A DNA stretch of 64,000 nucleotides from Okapia johnstoni (taxonomy: Eukaryota; Chordata; Mammalia; Artiodactyla; Giraffidae). Shown here piece by piece: positions 1-11,224 of this stretch. Each line of letters begins with the position of its first letter. Within the stretch, counting starts at the first letter, position 1. The position numbers and the translations under genes are program-made. The stretch covers positions 35,116,001 to 35,180,000 of the forward strand of contig CM044309.1 in assembly GCA_024291935.2 (NCBI GenBank). The letters are read 5' to 3'. The notes below the pieces were generated by a model, which did no database searches, was not told the origin of the DNA, and was given only the letters and a program-made list of their open reading frames with translations.

Positions 1-240
1 AGACATGACTGAGCAACTAATACTTCCTTCCTCATTTTAGCATCCATGATTAAGCATCTGTTTTATGGAGAAACCAAGCAATCTTCTTCAGCAAGAAAAA
101 ATATCCTTTCATTGATAGCCTTGCATAGATTGCTTTTCAGTGAAATAGCACTGCAGTGCAATTCAAGGGACACTGAGTGAAGGATCAGAAGACCTAAATG
201 TGTTACTGGCTTTATTATCAGCAAGCACTGTGATCTTGGA

Positions 241-312
241 GGGCTTCTCTGATATCTCAGTAGGTACAGAATCCACCTGCAACTCAGGAGACACCATTTC
301 AATCTTGGATAC
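241..312 (+). repeat. Bov-tA SINE head (partial)
   Basis: Starts GGGCTTCTCTGATATCTCAG and runs through a diverged tRNA-Glu-like head (AGAATCCACCTGCAACTCAG). The BovB-derived tail is missing. Confidence 0.6.
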
Positions 313-734
313 CTCATTTAACCACTTTGGTACTTTCCAATCCCCTACAAACTGTGAACATTGAATTATCTCTGGGGTCCATGATAGTGCCCCAACTTTT
401 TGAAACAGGGAACAAAAACCACATTTTATTTTCTTCTTTCTTTTCCTCCCTTCCTTCATTACTGGCCTGAACAATTGATTGTCTTCCTCCTTTTATAAAC
501 ATGTATCAATCCTCTACTATGTGGAATGCTCTGTGTCAAACATTATCCCTCTAAATTAATAGTAATAGTTAATAAGCTGTCTCTATTCTACATATAATCA
601 AGGACTGGAGTGAAATTTATTCAGAAATATTTATCTCATAAAGCAATAAATAAACCATATTGGAGAAGAAAAGACAATCCTTTCCCCGTTGACAAGTCCT
701 AGTACTCTTGTAAAAAACCGATCAGTTGATCACA

Positions 735-1195
735 TATGTGTGGCTTACATTTCATTCATAGATACATATTTATGCTGGGGCAGTACCAGACTTTTATTAC
801 CATTGCTTTGGAGTAAGTTTTGAAAGCAGAAAGTGTGAATCCTTCTAGCTTGTCCTTTTTCAAGACTGTTTTGGCTGTTCAGTCCCTTGCAATTCCATAT
901 GAATTTTAGAATCAGCTCATTAATTTCTGAGAAGTAGTCAGTTGGGATTCTGCTAGGGACTTTGTTGCACCTATAAATCAATTTGATAGGTATTGTCTTT
1001 TTAACAATACATAATGATGCCTCTGACCCATGAATATGGGATGTTTTCCCATTTATTTAGAACTTTAATTTCCTTCAACAATGTTTTATAGTTTTGAGGC
1101 TGTAAATTCTAAACCTATTTTGTTAAAAATTATTCCTAAGTACTTTATGTATCTTTGATGCTATTGTAAATGAGATTGTTCTCTTGATTTTATTT
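735..1195 (-). repeat. L1 ORF2 fragment
   Basis: The minus-strand translation includes KVPSRIPTDYFSEINELI and LKFIWNCKG, typical of the C-terminal part of L1 ORF2. The piece is truncated on both sides and broken by stops. Confidence 0.8.
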
Positions 1196-1398
1196 AAAAA
1201 TTGTCTGTGAGTCTTAACTCTGTGCTTCTTGTAAGTATAACTAAGTTTTTGTCTTAGTTCCCCATACAACACTATAGGTATTGATATCTTAAGGACAGTT
1301 TAAGTTTGATTCATCTTTGTATTGCACAGAATGCCCAGCAAAAGTATCTTTCACATTGTAGTTTTTCATATAAATAGTAATATGAATTGCATAATATA

Positions 1399-1477
1399 TT
1401 GGGTTAACCAAAAAGGTTGTTTGGATTTTTCATAAGATGTTGCAGAAAAACCAAAATGAATTTTTTGGCCAACCTAA
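1399..1477. mobile_element. Short mariner-type MITE
   Basis: A 79-bp near-palindrome with ends TTGGGTTAACCAAAAAGG and its inverse TTTTTTGGCCAACCTAA, flanked by TA on both sides (1397-1398 and 1478-1479), the Tc1/mariner target duplication. It has no coding capacity and would have needed a transposase in trans. Confidence 0.8.
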
Positions 1478-1479
1478 TA

Positions 1480-2259
1480 TAGTAAATAACTTATGAACTG
1501 TAAATCAACACCATAAGTTAATGGAAATTCAGAACTTGTTTCAAATATGCTAAGAAATCTTTTCTCTTGACCACCTGTTTGTTTGAAAACTTGTTATGAA
1601 TCAAATGCCAAGTACTTTTCTGGTATCCAATATGAGCTAGTTTTTCACATTATACAGCATTATTTTATCCATTAAAAAATTGTTTTGCCTAAACATGACT
1701 CATATGATTGAATGATGTGACTCTTAGTCACCAGAACAGCGTCTGGTTAAAAATATAAAGGCTGCTAAACATGGCCAAATACTTTCTAGGAATGATTCAG
1801 TCGAATTGCAGCCATATAAAGGATTGTCCTTTAAATTATTAAATTATATAATCTAATGACTAATAATTGGCTTTTATCATTTCTAATATCTTTAACACTG
1901 CCTCTGTCTCTATTTGAGGGGCCCTCACAGATTTAAATTTCATCAATAACTCTCAAATCTACCCTCAAGTCTACACCTATCTCATGAACTTTAGAACCAT
2001 TCAATTCAAACACCATAGAAATCTCCACCCAGATGTATTGTGCAACAATGGAAGACTAATTATCATCACTTTTAGCCTGCTCCTCCTTCTACATTCTCTG
2101 TCTTAGGCAACAGCATTTGCCCAATTATTTAGTCATCAAAGCCTGGAATCACTCTTAAGACCTTTGCTTCTTCATCTCATCCATCATTAAATCCTAGAGA
2201 GTAGTTTATCTCCTTAACACCTATAAAAGTCAGTCACTCTATGATTGCCACTGTCTTAG
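1480..2259. other. No gene or assignable repeat
   Basis: AT-rich sequence with no long frame and no family I can name. Confidence 0.5.
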
Positions 2260-2270
2260 TCTTAGTTCAG

Positions 2271-2474
2271 GGCTTCCCTGGTGGCTCAGATGGTAAAGAA
2301 TCCACTTGCAATATGGGAGACCTGGGTTCAATCCCTGGGTTGGGAAGATCCTCTGGAGGAGGGCATGGCAACCCACTCTAGTATTCTGGCCTGGAGAATC
2401 CCCAAGGACAGAGGAGCTACAGTCTATGGGGTCACAAAGAGTCAGACAGGACTGAATGACTAAGCACAATACAG
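2271..2474 (+). repeat. Bov-tA SINE with target duplication
   Basis: Full head (GGCTTCCCTGGTGGCTCAG) and Bov-A tail ending near the sequence GTCAGACAGGACTGAATGAC. The 12-bp duplication TCTTAGTTCAGG flanks it at 2260-2271 and 2475-2486, a clear L1/BovB-type retroposition footprint. Confidence 0.9.
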
Positions 2475-2767
2475 TCTTAGTTCAGGCAATCATCAAACTT
2501 CCCTTGCACTACTTCTATAGCATTCGGGTAGGCCCCTGGCTCATATCACCACCTTCTGTGTGCATCCATCTTCCTCACTGCTACTTGAGTTATCTTTCCA
2601 AAATTCAAATCTCTCTCTCCTCTTCAAAAACCTTAATTCTTTAAAGTCTCGCTCCCCTAATACCTATCCTACAATTGACTGGTTTGCTAACAGAGGTAGC
2701 TAAGAAAATAAATGATCAAATTCTAGTCAAATATTACTTTAGAAGTATGTCCAAGTAGATTATGTTT

Positions 2768-2988
2768 GCTTGCATGCTAAGTCATTTCAGTTGTGTGCGA
2801 CTCTCTGCAACCCCATGGACTGTAGCCCACCAGGCTCCTCTGTCCATGGGATTCCCCAGGCAAGAATACTGGAGTGGGTTGCCATTCCCTTCTCCAGGGG
2901 ATCTTCCGACCCAGGGGTCAAACTCAAATCTCTGGTGTCTCCTGCATTGGCAGTCGGGTTCTTTACCACTAGCACCACCTGGGAAGCT
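2768..2988 (-). repeat. Bov-tA SINE, reverse, with target duplication
   Basis: Reverse orientation, ending at the tRNA-like head (CACCTGGGAAGC). The 11-bp duplication AGATTATGTTT is at 2757-2767 and 2990-3000. Confidence 0.9.
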
Positions 2989-3259
2989 CAGATTATGTTT
3001 ACATAACTATAATTAACAGAGAAGCTATTTAAATTGACTAAAATAAAAATTAAAGTAGTTCTTTATTAATTGAGTTATTCTAGAAGATAAAAAAAAATTT
3101 CCTGTGTATATAATTTAGCAGCAGGACTGAATCTGTTATAATTTAACAGGAAAAGTAACCTTTTAAGAGCTAAGTTTTTTTGTTTTATTAATGATTTTTT
3201 AAAGTTGTAAAGATGAAATAAAAATACACCAAATAGGGAAGGATAGTTAGAAGTTTGGG

Positions 3260-3712
3260 ATTGACATGTATATACTGCTATATTTAAAATGCATAACCAG
3301 CAAGGACCTACAGCATAGCACAGGGAACTCTGAGCAATATTACGTAACAACCTAAACGGGAAGAGAATTTGAAAAACCATAGATACGTGTGTGTGTGTGT
3401 GTGTGTGTGTTAGTCACTTAGTTGTGTCAGACTCTGTGACCCCATGGACTGTAGCCCACCAGGCTCCTCTGTCAATGGGATTCTCCAGGCAAAAATACTG
3501 GAGTGGGTTGCCATTTCCTTCTCCAAGAGATCTTCCTGACCCAGGAATCGAACCCAGGTTTCCTGCATTGCAGGCAGATTCTTTACCAGCTGAGCTATAG
3601 GGAAGCATAGGTAACATGTATATGTATAACTGAATCACTTTGCTGTACATCAGAAACTAACACAACAATGTTAATCAACTATACTCCAATATGAAATAAA
3701 AGTAAAATAAAA
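3260..3712 (+). repeat. Bovine L1 3' end split by a SINE
   Basis: The L1 3' sequence (ACAGCATAGCACAGGGAACT, later TCACTTTGCTGTACATCAG and the A-rich tail) is interrupted at about 3386 by a GT repeat plus Bov-tA and resumes at about 3607. Confidence 0.75.
3387..3606 (-). repeat. (GT)n and Bov-tA SINE, reverse
   Basis: A (GT)n run at 3387-3410 lies at the SINE tail end, followed by a reverse Bov-tA to the head at about 3606. It is inserted in an L1 3' end. The GT run probably arose from the SINE's own tail. Confidence 0.85.
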
Positions 3713-5251
3713 TACACCAATTAAAAGACACTCTGAGTGGATAGAAAATAAAAAATGAGACCTAACAATATATTGTCTACAAGAAACCCACTTTAAATGG
3801 GTAAAGACACAGATTAAAAGTGAAAAGATGGAGAATGATATGTCATGTCAACACTAATCAAAAGAAAGCTGAAGCAGCTATATTCATTTCAGACAAAGCA
3901 GATTTCAGAGGAAGGAAGATTCTCAGAAATGAACAGGGCATTACATAATAATAAAGGAGTCAGTTCTCCAAGATAACATATTGATTCTTACTGTGACTGT
4001 GCCTGACAGCTGCATTGAAATCTTGGGAGCAAAAACTGATAAAATGCAAGAAGAAATAGATAAATCCACCATTATAACTGTAGATTTCAACACCTCTCTA
4101 GCACTGACAGATTCAGCAGGCAGAAAATCAGTAAGAATGTAATTGAACTAAAAGCACTGTAAATTAACCAGACCTAATTGATGTTTGTAAAATATTTATA
4201 ATTCATTCAACAACAACACAATACACATTAAGTGCAAGCTAACATGGGATTTTCAATAGGGTTGAACACATTTTGAGTCAAAAAGATATACCTTAACAAG
4301 TTTTTAAAAAATAGAAATGATGAAAACTGTGCTCTCAAACCAAAATGTAATTAAACTGAAAATAACAGAAACAGGGATGGAAAGTCCCCAAGTATTCAGA
4401 GATTAAGAAATATACTTTTAGATAACATATGAATCAAAGAAGAGATCTCAAGAGAAATTTTAAAATATTTTGATCTTAATGAAAAGAAAATACAAAAAAA
4501 AAAAAAAAAGAAAATACAGATTAACGAAATGTGTGGGACACAGTAAAAACAATGCCTAGAGCATTGAATGCTAATATAGAAAGAAGAAAGATATAAGTTA
4601 ATCCCCGAAGTTTTCATATTAGGAAAATAGAAAAGAGAGAACAAACACAAATAGCATATGATATCACATACGTGGAATTTTAAAAAAGGGTACAAATGAA
4701 CTTATTTACAAAACAGAAATAGAATCACAGATGCAGAAAACAAACTATGGCTATCAGGAGATGGGCTGGGAGGATAAACGGGAGAGATTGGGACTGAAAT
4801 ATACTCACTACTACATATAAAGTAGATAACTAATAAGAACCTGCTGTATAGCACAGGGAACTCTACTCAATACTCTGTAATGGCCTAGATGAGGAAAGAA
4901 TATTAAAAAAAGAGCAATGTATATACATGTATAATTGATTCACTTTGCTGTATATCTGAAACTAACACAACATTGTAAATCAACTATACTCCAAACATTT
5001 ATTTTTATTTAAAAAAATAATCAGAAGAAAAGAATTAACAAAATTTAGAGAAAACATTGAAAACTAACAATTAATAGAGAAAAAAACAATGAAACTGATA
5101 TCTGGCTCTTTGAAATGATGAATAAAATTGGTAAACCACTCTAGTCAGGCTAACTAAAAAAATGAGAAAGAAGATGCAAATTACTAAGTTAGAAATAAGA
5201 GGGATCATTACTACTAATTCCATAGGTATTAAAAGAATAATAAAGGAACAT
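3713..5251 (+). repeat. L1 ORF2 remnant, first part
   Basis: Degenerate L1 ORF2 sequence in the plus direction: the region for 'tasks-type' hairpin AGACACAGATTAAAAG, the endonuclease-proximal stretch GCAGATTTCAGAGGAAG, and later ATATCTGGCTCTTTGAAA. It stops at about 5251 inside AATAATAAAGGAA and resumes at about 7636, so the intervening 2.4 kb is inserted. A separate L1 3' end sits inside it at 4640-5010. Confidence 0.75.
4640..5010 (+). repeat. Nested bovine L1 3' end
   Basis: Bovine L1 3' UTR sequence (TGTATAGCACAGGGAACTCT, then CACTTTGCTGTATATCTG and AACACAACATTGTAAATCAA) with an A-rich end lies inside the older L1 ORF2 remnant. Confidence 0.75.
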
Positions 5252-5421
5252 TACTGTGCTCATTAATTTTATGGGTCAAATTGGCTAGGCTCTGGTACCC
5301 AGCTGCTTGGTCAAACAGCAGTCCAGATGTTGCTGTGAAGGTATAGTTTAGATGATATTAACATTTAAATCAATAGACTGTGAAGAAAACAGGTTAAGTT
5401 ACCTTCATGGTGCAGATGACC
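5252..5421. repeat. Older interspersed repeat, left part (unassigned)
   Basis: Sequence inserted into the L1 remnant. Its other parts appear to be 6024-6365 and 7546-7635, the last ending TCTGGAGAATCTTGCCTAATAC. The family is not assigned; it hosts the LTR at 5427-6018 and the BovB at 6366-7545. Confidence 0.45.
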
Positions 5422-5426
5422 TCATT

Positions 5427-6018
5427 TGTTATGGACCAAATGCCTTTGTTATTCCCAAAATTCATATATTGAGGCCCTAAACTGTGATGGTACTAGGTGG
5501 GGACTTCAGGAGGCAATTTTACATGAGGTCATGAGAGTAGACCACTCATGGTGGGATTAGTTCCCTTATAATAAGAAGAGGGCTTCTCAGGTGGCACAGT
5601 GGTAAGAATCCTGCCAATAAGGAGATGCAAGAGACGCAGGGTCAATCCATGAGTCAGGAAGATCCCCCTGGAGAAGGAAATGGCAACCCATTGTAGTATT
5701 CTTTCCTGGGAGACTCCCATGGACAAAGGAGCCTGGGGGCCTACAGTCCATGGGGTTGCAAAAGAGTCAGGCGCGACTGAGCTATTGAGCACACATACAA
5801 GAAGAGAAAGAAACTCCAGAGCTTTCTCTCTCCAACGTGTGAGGACACAGTGTGAAGATTGTCCTTTGAAAGCTAGAAAGGTTCTCACTGGGAACCAAAT
5901 TTACTTGCACCTTGATCTTAAGATGCTCCAGCCTCCAGAACTGTGAGAAATAAATATCTGTTGTTCAAGCCACCTAGTCTGTGGTATTTTAATATAGCAA
6001 CCTGAGCAGAGTAAGACA
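5427..6018 (+). mobile_element. Solo LTR of MaLR/MLT1 type, interrupted by a SINE
   Basis: Begins TGTTATGG and ends AGTAAGACA. It contains the familiar LTR stretches CAAAATTCATATATTGAGGC and CCAGAACTGTGAGAAATAAA (the AATAAA signal). The 5-bp duplication TCATT at 5422-5426 and 6019-6023 confirms both ends. It is a solo LTR with no internal retroviral genes, split by a Bov-tA. Confidence 0.85.
5580..5799 (+). repeat. Bov-tA SINE inside the LTR
   Basis: Complete Bov-tA flanked by AAGAAGAG at 5573-5580 and 5799-5806. It is younger than the LTR it splits. Confidence 0.88.
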
Positions 6019-6194
6019 TCATTCAGTCTCTTGAAAGCTGTAAGAGTAAAAACCGTGTTACCTACGTAAGAAGGAATTCTGCTTTCAGGCTGCCTTCAGA
6101 TTCAAGACTGAAACATCAGCTTCCCTGTACCACCAGCCTACTGACCTATCCTGCAGATTTTGAATTTCCCACTTCCCACAATCACATAAGCCCA

Positions 6195-6365
6195 TTACTT
6201 TAAAAAATATATATATGTGTGTATATATATACACACATATGTATAAATTATATATACATACACACATATGTATGCATAATAAATATATATTTAAATATCA
6301 TATATAAGTGTTTATATACTTATATGTATATGTGCAATATATGTATAATATATACAATAACATAT
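6195..6365. repeat. TA/CA-rich simple repeat
   Basis: Alternating TATATG and TACACA runs to the edge of the BovB copy. A matching TA-rich run at 7546-7595 lies on its other side, so BovB landed in a TA microsatellite. Confidence 0.8.
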
Positions 6366-7545
6366 CAGTTCAGTTCAGTCACTCAGCCATGTCCGACTCT
6401 TTGCGACCCCATGAACTGCAGCACGCCAGGCCTCTCTGTCCATCACCAACTCCCGGAGTCTACCCAAACCCATGTCCATCGAGTCGGTGGTGCCATCCAA
6501 CCATCTCATCCTCTGTCATCCCCTTCTCCTCCCGCCCCCAATCCTACGCAGCATTAGGGTCTTTTCCAATGAGTCAACTGTTCAAATGAGGTGGCCAAAG
6601 TATTGGAATTTCAGCTTCAACATCAGTCCTTCCAATGAACACCCAGGACTGATCTCTTTTAGGATGGATTGATTGGATCTCCTTGCAGTCCAAGGGATTC
6701 TCAAGAGTCTTCTCCAACACCACAGTTCAAAAGCATCAATTCTATGGCACTCAGCTTTCTTCACCGTCCAACTCTCACATCCATACATGACCACTGGAAA
6801 AACCATAGCCTTGACTAGATGGACTTTTGTTGACAAAGTAATGTCTCTGCTTTTAAATATGCTATCTAGGTTGACCATAACCTTCCTTCCAAGGAGTAAG
6901 CGTCTTTTAATTTCATGGCTGCAATCACCATCTGCAGTGATTCTGGAGCCCAAAAAAGTAAAGTCTGACACTGTTTCCACTGTTTCCCCATCTATTTGCC
7001 ATGAAGTGATGGGACCAGATGCCATGATCTTAGTTTTCTGACCGTTGAGCTTTAAGCCAACGTTTTCACTCTCCTCTTTCACTTTCATCAAGAGGCTCTT
7101 TAGTTCTTCTTCACTTTCTGCCATGAGGGTGGTGTCATCTGTATATCTGAGGTTATTGATATTTCTCCTGGCAGTCTTGACTCCAGCTTGTGTTTCTTCC
7201 AGCCCAGCATTTCTCATGATGTACTCTGCATATAAGTTAAATAAGCAGGGTGTCAATATACAGCCTTGACGTACTCCTTTTCCTATTTGGAACCAGTCTG
7301 TTGTTCCATGTCCAGTTCTAACTGTTGCTTCCTGAGCTGCATACAGGTTTCTCAAGAGACAGGTCAGATGGTCTGGTATTCCCATCTCTTTCAGAATTTT
7401 CCACAGTTGATTGTGATCCACACAGTCAAAGGCTTTGGCATAGTCAATAAAGCAGAAATAGATGTTTTTCTGGAACTCTCTTGCTTTTTCGATGATCCAG
7501 CGGATATTGGCAATTTGATCTCTGGTTCCTCTGCCTATATGTGTG
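6366..7545 (-). mobile_element. BovB LINE 3' part with a long open frame
   Basis: A 5'-truncated BovB (RTE clade) copy in reverse, with the (CAGTT)n tail at 6366. The minus-strand frame 7664-6582 is open for 360 codons, of which about 320 are BovB reverse transcriptase to C terminus. Visible blocks are FIDYAKAFDCVDH (RT core), GVRQGCILTPCLFNLYAEY, and the catalytic box, here YTDD rather than the usual YADD. The N-terminal endonuclease is missing, so the copy cannot move on its own. The start of the frame is read from the TA repeat and is not part of the element. Confidence 0.9.
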
Positions 7546-7635
7546 TATATATATATACTTATATATAATATTAAAAAAAATATATATATATATGTACACC
7601 CCCTATTAGTTCTGTTTTTCTGGAGAATCTTGCCT

Positions 7636-9010
7636 AATACAAATATGAACAAGTTTATGTCCACAAATTTGATAATTTAAATGAATGAACCTTAAAAGAC
7701 ATATGTAACAAAAACTCACACATGAAGAAATAGATGATATGGATAGGTCTATTTTCTCTATGAAAGTAACTGAATCAACAATTAACAACTTTCCAAAACA
7801 AAATTCCAGGTCCAGATGGTTTCACTGGTGAATTTTACCAAATATTTAAGGAAGCATGTATACCACATGATAGGAAAGCTCCAGATGAATATTTCTATGA
7901 ACATAGATGGGGAAAAAAACCTCAACAAAATTTCAGCAAATTAAGTTCAACAATGCATTAATTATGCATCATGATTAATTGGAATTTATTTCAACTATGT
8001 ATGTAAGATTGGTTTAATATTTGAAAATCAATTAATTTTCATCAATAACATCAACAGGTTAAAAAAGATCATATCAATAAATGCAGAAAAAGGATTTCAC
8101 AAAATCTAACAGGGATTCATAATAAACACTTCCAGCAATCTAGGAATAGAGAGGAATTTATACAACCAACAAAATATATTTACAAAAATCCTACAGCTAA
8201 CACCACACTTATTTGTAAGAAACTAGATGCTTTATTTTAAGTCTAAGAACCAGTTAATGTTCACCTCTCCTATTCAACACCATTTGAGAAATCTACCTAA
8301 TCCAATAAAAAGAGAAAAAAGTAACAGATACAGAAGGAAAAAAGGAGTTTTGTTTCTAGATGACATGACTGTATTAATAAAAAATCCAAAGGAATCAACA
8401 AAAGAACTCATAAACTATTAAGCAATTATATGAAAGGTAAGGTTACAAGGTACAAGGTTAATTACAAAAGTTTGTTGCTTTTCATATATACCAGTAATGA
8501 ACAATTGGCATTTGAAATTAAAAACACACCACCACCTACATTAGCATGAAAATGAAGTAATCAGGTAAAAATAAGTACAATAATGAAATAGGTACTGTGT
8601 GTGTGTATATATACATATACAATAACAATACAACTCTGATGAAAGAAATAAAAAAGAATTAGATATTCCATATGTATCAATAGGAAGACTTACTATTGTT
8701 AAGATATCAATCCTTCCCAACTGTCATGCTAAAGTTCAAGAGGTTTTATTTATTCATAGTGCCAAAAATGAACCAACCAAAGTGTCCTTCAACAGGTAAA
8801 TGGATAAACAAATGTGGTATATTCATTCAGTGGAATATAATCAGTGATGCAAAGAAATGAACTGTGAAGCCACAAAAGGACAGGGAGAAATTTCAAATGA
8901 ATATTTTGCAAAAAAAAAAAATCCAGTGTTAAAGGACTACATACTGGTGATTCCAACTATATGACATTCTAGAAATGACAAAACTATGGAGATAATAAAA
9001 AGACAGGGAT
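7636..9010 (+). repeat. L1 ORF2 remnant, second part
   Basis: Continuation of the L1 at 3713-5251, starting AAATATGAACAAGTTTATG. It includes the ORF2 stretch CCAGGTCCAGATGGTTTCAC and later the region AACCAACCAAAGTGTCCTTC near the ORF2 end. It is degenerate with many stops. Confidence 0.75.
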
Positions 9011-9339
9011 CAGAGAGGGAGGGAGAGAAGAAGGAATAGACGGTGCACAGGATAGTTTTAGAACAGAGAAAATTCAATATGATATTTCAATAGTAGATAT
9101 ATCACATACATTTTTGTGTTTTGGGTTTTGGGCCATAGAACTTTACCAAACAAGAGAGAATCCAAATGGAAATGATGAACTTAAGTAATTTTAATAATGT
9201 AACAATATTGATTCATGAACTATAACAAAGCTGCCACTAATGCAAGACATCAATAATAAAGGAAACTGGATCAAGAGGAAGGGATATATATGAACTTTGT
9301 CCTTTTTTTCTAGTTTTCTTGAAAACCTGAAACTTTTTA

Positions 9340-9530
9340 AAAGGGAAGTTTATTTTTAGATAAACAGCAAGGTCCTATAGCACATGGAACTATATTGAAT
9401 ATCCTGTAATAAACCATAATGGAAAAGAATATGAAAATATATATATATATGAATCACTTCGCTGTACACCAGAAACTGACACAACATTGTAAGTCAACTA
9501 TAATTTTTTAAAACAGTGAAATTTATTTTT
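9340..9530 (+). repeat. Bovine L1 3' end
   Basis: L1 3' UTR motifs: AGGTCCTATAGCACATGGAA, ATCCTGTAATAAACCATAAT and CACTTCGCTGTACACCAGAA. Confidence 0.8.
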
Positions 9531-9534
9531 ACAA

Positions 9535-10195
9535 AAGATGCAAAAGAAAATAATTAACTAAAAATAAGACTAGTAATACTTATTTTATGGTTACATAAAT
9601 TCTAGAAATCCAATGTGTATTTTGATGCATGACTGGTTGCTAAAGAGGAAATAATTACATTTCCATAGATAGTTTCCTGGGAAGAATGAGATTAAGAACC
9701 CAACCTCTTATTTTTTTGAGGTTTCATGATATTCTTTATCAAAGAGTGAGGTTTTCTTGTCTGATATCCACTGACAGGTGAATTCATCATAAGAAAAAGG
9801 AATACTGACTGGTCACCTGGGCTCAACATCAGGTTCAAGATGTTTGTTGGGGAAAGTTTACTTTGGAAAAGAGTGTATGGATTGGCATCACTTGCAGATC
9901 CAAGTACCCTGACATCACAGATCTCTTTGGAGATAATGCTGGGCATATAAATATGCATTAGATATTTATAAACTTGGGACCCAAGCTTGACCACTAGAGC
10001 TTATACAAATATTCAGACCAGCAAGAACATCAGACTACGTTGCACTGGTTTTCCCTGTTGATACCTTTGAGCTGCAACAGAAATAAAAACAAGCAAACAG
10101 AAAAAAGATGCACAAACCAAAATCTGTGGATGGTTCAGATAACCCTGTTTTCTCTATATGGCATTTGAAAAGAAACCTAGTTTGTTCACACTGAA
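9535..10195. other. No gene recognised
   Basis: Holds a 100-codon minus frame (9994-9692) without a recognisable domain. It lies in sequence that looks like an old degenerate repeat; I treat it as chance. Confidence 0.4.
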
Positions 10196-10201
10196 CAAAA
10201 A

Positions 10202-10203
<2 letters not shown>

Positions 10204-10249
<46 letters not shown>

Positions 10250-10428
10250 CACTCAGTCATGTCTGACTCTTTGCAAACCCAAGGACGGTAGCCCACCAAG
10301 GTCCTCTATGGAATTCTCCAGGCAAGAAAACTCGAGTGGGTAGCCATTCCCTTCTCCAGGGGATCTTTCCAATCCAGGGATCGAACCTGGGTCTCAGATT
10401 CTTTACTGGCTGAGCCACCAAGGAACCC
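10204..10428 (-). repeat. (GT)n and Bov-tA SINE, reverse
   Basis: A (TG)n run of about 40 bp (10204-10245) joined to a reverse Bov-tA with its head near 10428 (TGAGCCACCAAGGAACC). Confidence 0.85.
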
Positions 10429-10467
10429 TGAATAAACTGTATCCTCAGACAATTCAGTAGACTGAAA

Positions 10468-10517
10468 AGAGATTTCTAGAAATTTAGCAGGTAGAGATTT
10501 CTAAAAATTTAGCAGGT
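10468..10517. repeat. 25-bp tandem duplication
   Basis: Two copies of a 25-bp unit beginning AGAGATTTCTAGAAATTTAG, differing at about one base. Confidence 0.85.
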
Positions 10518-10752
10518 AGAGATAAAACTACATTAACTGGAAAAATTAAAAAGATAGGAGATCATGAGTGCTCTTTATCTGCTGAAGAATGTCATACCTA
10601 TTTTGATGGCATATCTTTAAAACTACTGTTATCTCACTATGCAAAGTGTAGTACACAACTAAGCGACTGAACAATGATCTCATGACAGCAAAGAAATGAT
10701 ATAACATAGATTCTGAACTTCATAATGGACTTTACCATAATTTTAATAATTA

Positions 10753-10963
10753 CACATGCTAAGTTGCTTCAGTCATTTGCAACTCTATGGACTGCAGCAC
10801 GCCAGGCTCCTCCGTCCATGTGATTTCCCAGGCAAGAATACTGGAGTGGATTTCTATGCCTTCCTTCAGGGAATCTTCCTGACTTAGGGATTGAACCCAC
10901 GTCTCTTACATCTCCTGCATTGGCAGGTGAGTTCTTTACCACTAGCACCACATGGGAAGCCCC
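10753..10963 (-). repeat. Bov-tA SINE, reverse
   Basis: Reverse copy from CATGCTAAGTTGCTTCAGTC to the head CACATGGGAAGCCC. Confidence 0.85.
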
Positions 10964-11224
10964 ACAATACAGTCTAAAGGTATCTGTATTGCTGTTATCC
11001 ATAAATTAAAACATACTAATAGGGTAAGATGATAGATGGAAGCACATTAAAACGAGCTAAAACTGGGTGCCTAAAACCTTACAAAAGTATAAAATAGAGA
11101 ATCAAACTAAGTAAAAGGCACTTCTTTACGCAAAAAATGTCATTAAAAGCCGGCAGCCTGCAAATGAGAAAAAACTTTCAAGGACCCACATGATGAATAA
11201 CATCTTCTAAAACAAAAGTCCCTC

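Noticed and set aside
2239..2469. Frames of 60-120 codons that share peptide patterns such as [14 protein letters not shown] or NPLQYSCLENP across the window
   Set aside because: They are translations of Bov-tA and BovB tails in either direction; the same patterns recur at every SINE copy.
6582..7664. 360-codon frame as a host gene
   Set aside because: Its motifs are those of BovB reverse transcriptase and its first 40 codons are read from a TA repeat.
9692..9994. 100-codon minus frame as a gene
   Set aside because: No domain, no splice context, and it lies in sequence resembling an old degenerate repeat.
10204..10245. (GT)n runs as regulatory Z-DNA elements
   Set aside because: They sit at SINE tail ends, where such runs normally expand; nothing else supports a regulatory role.
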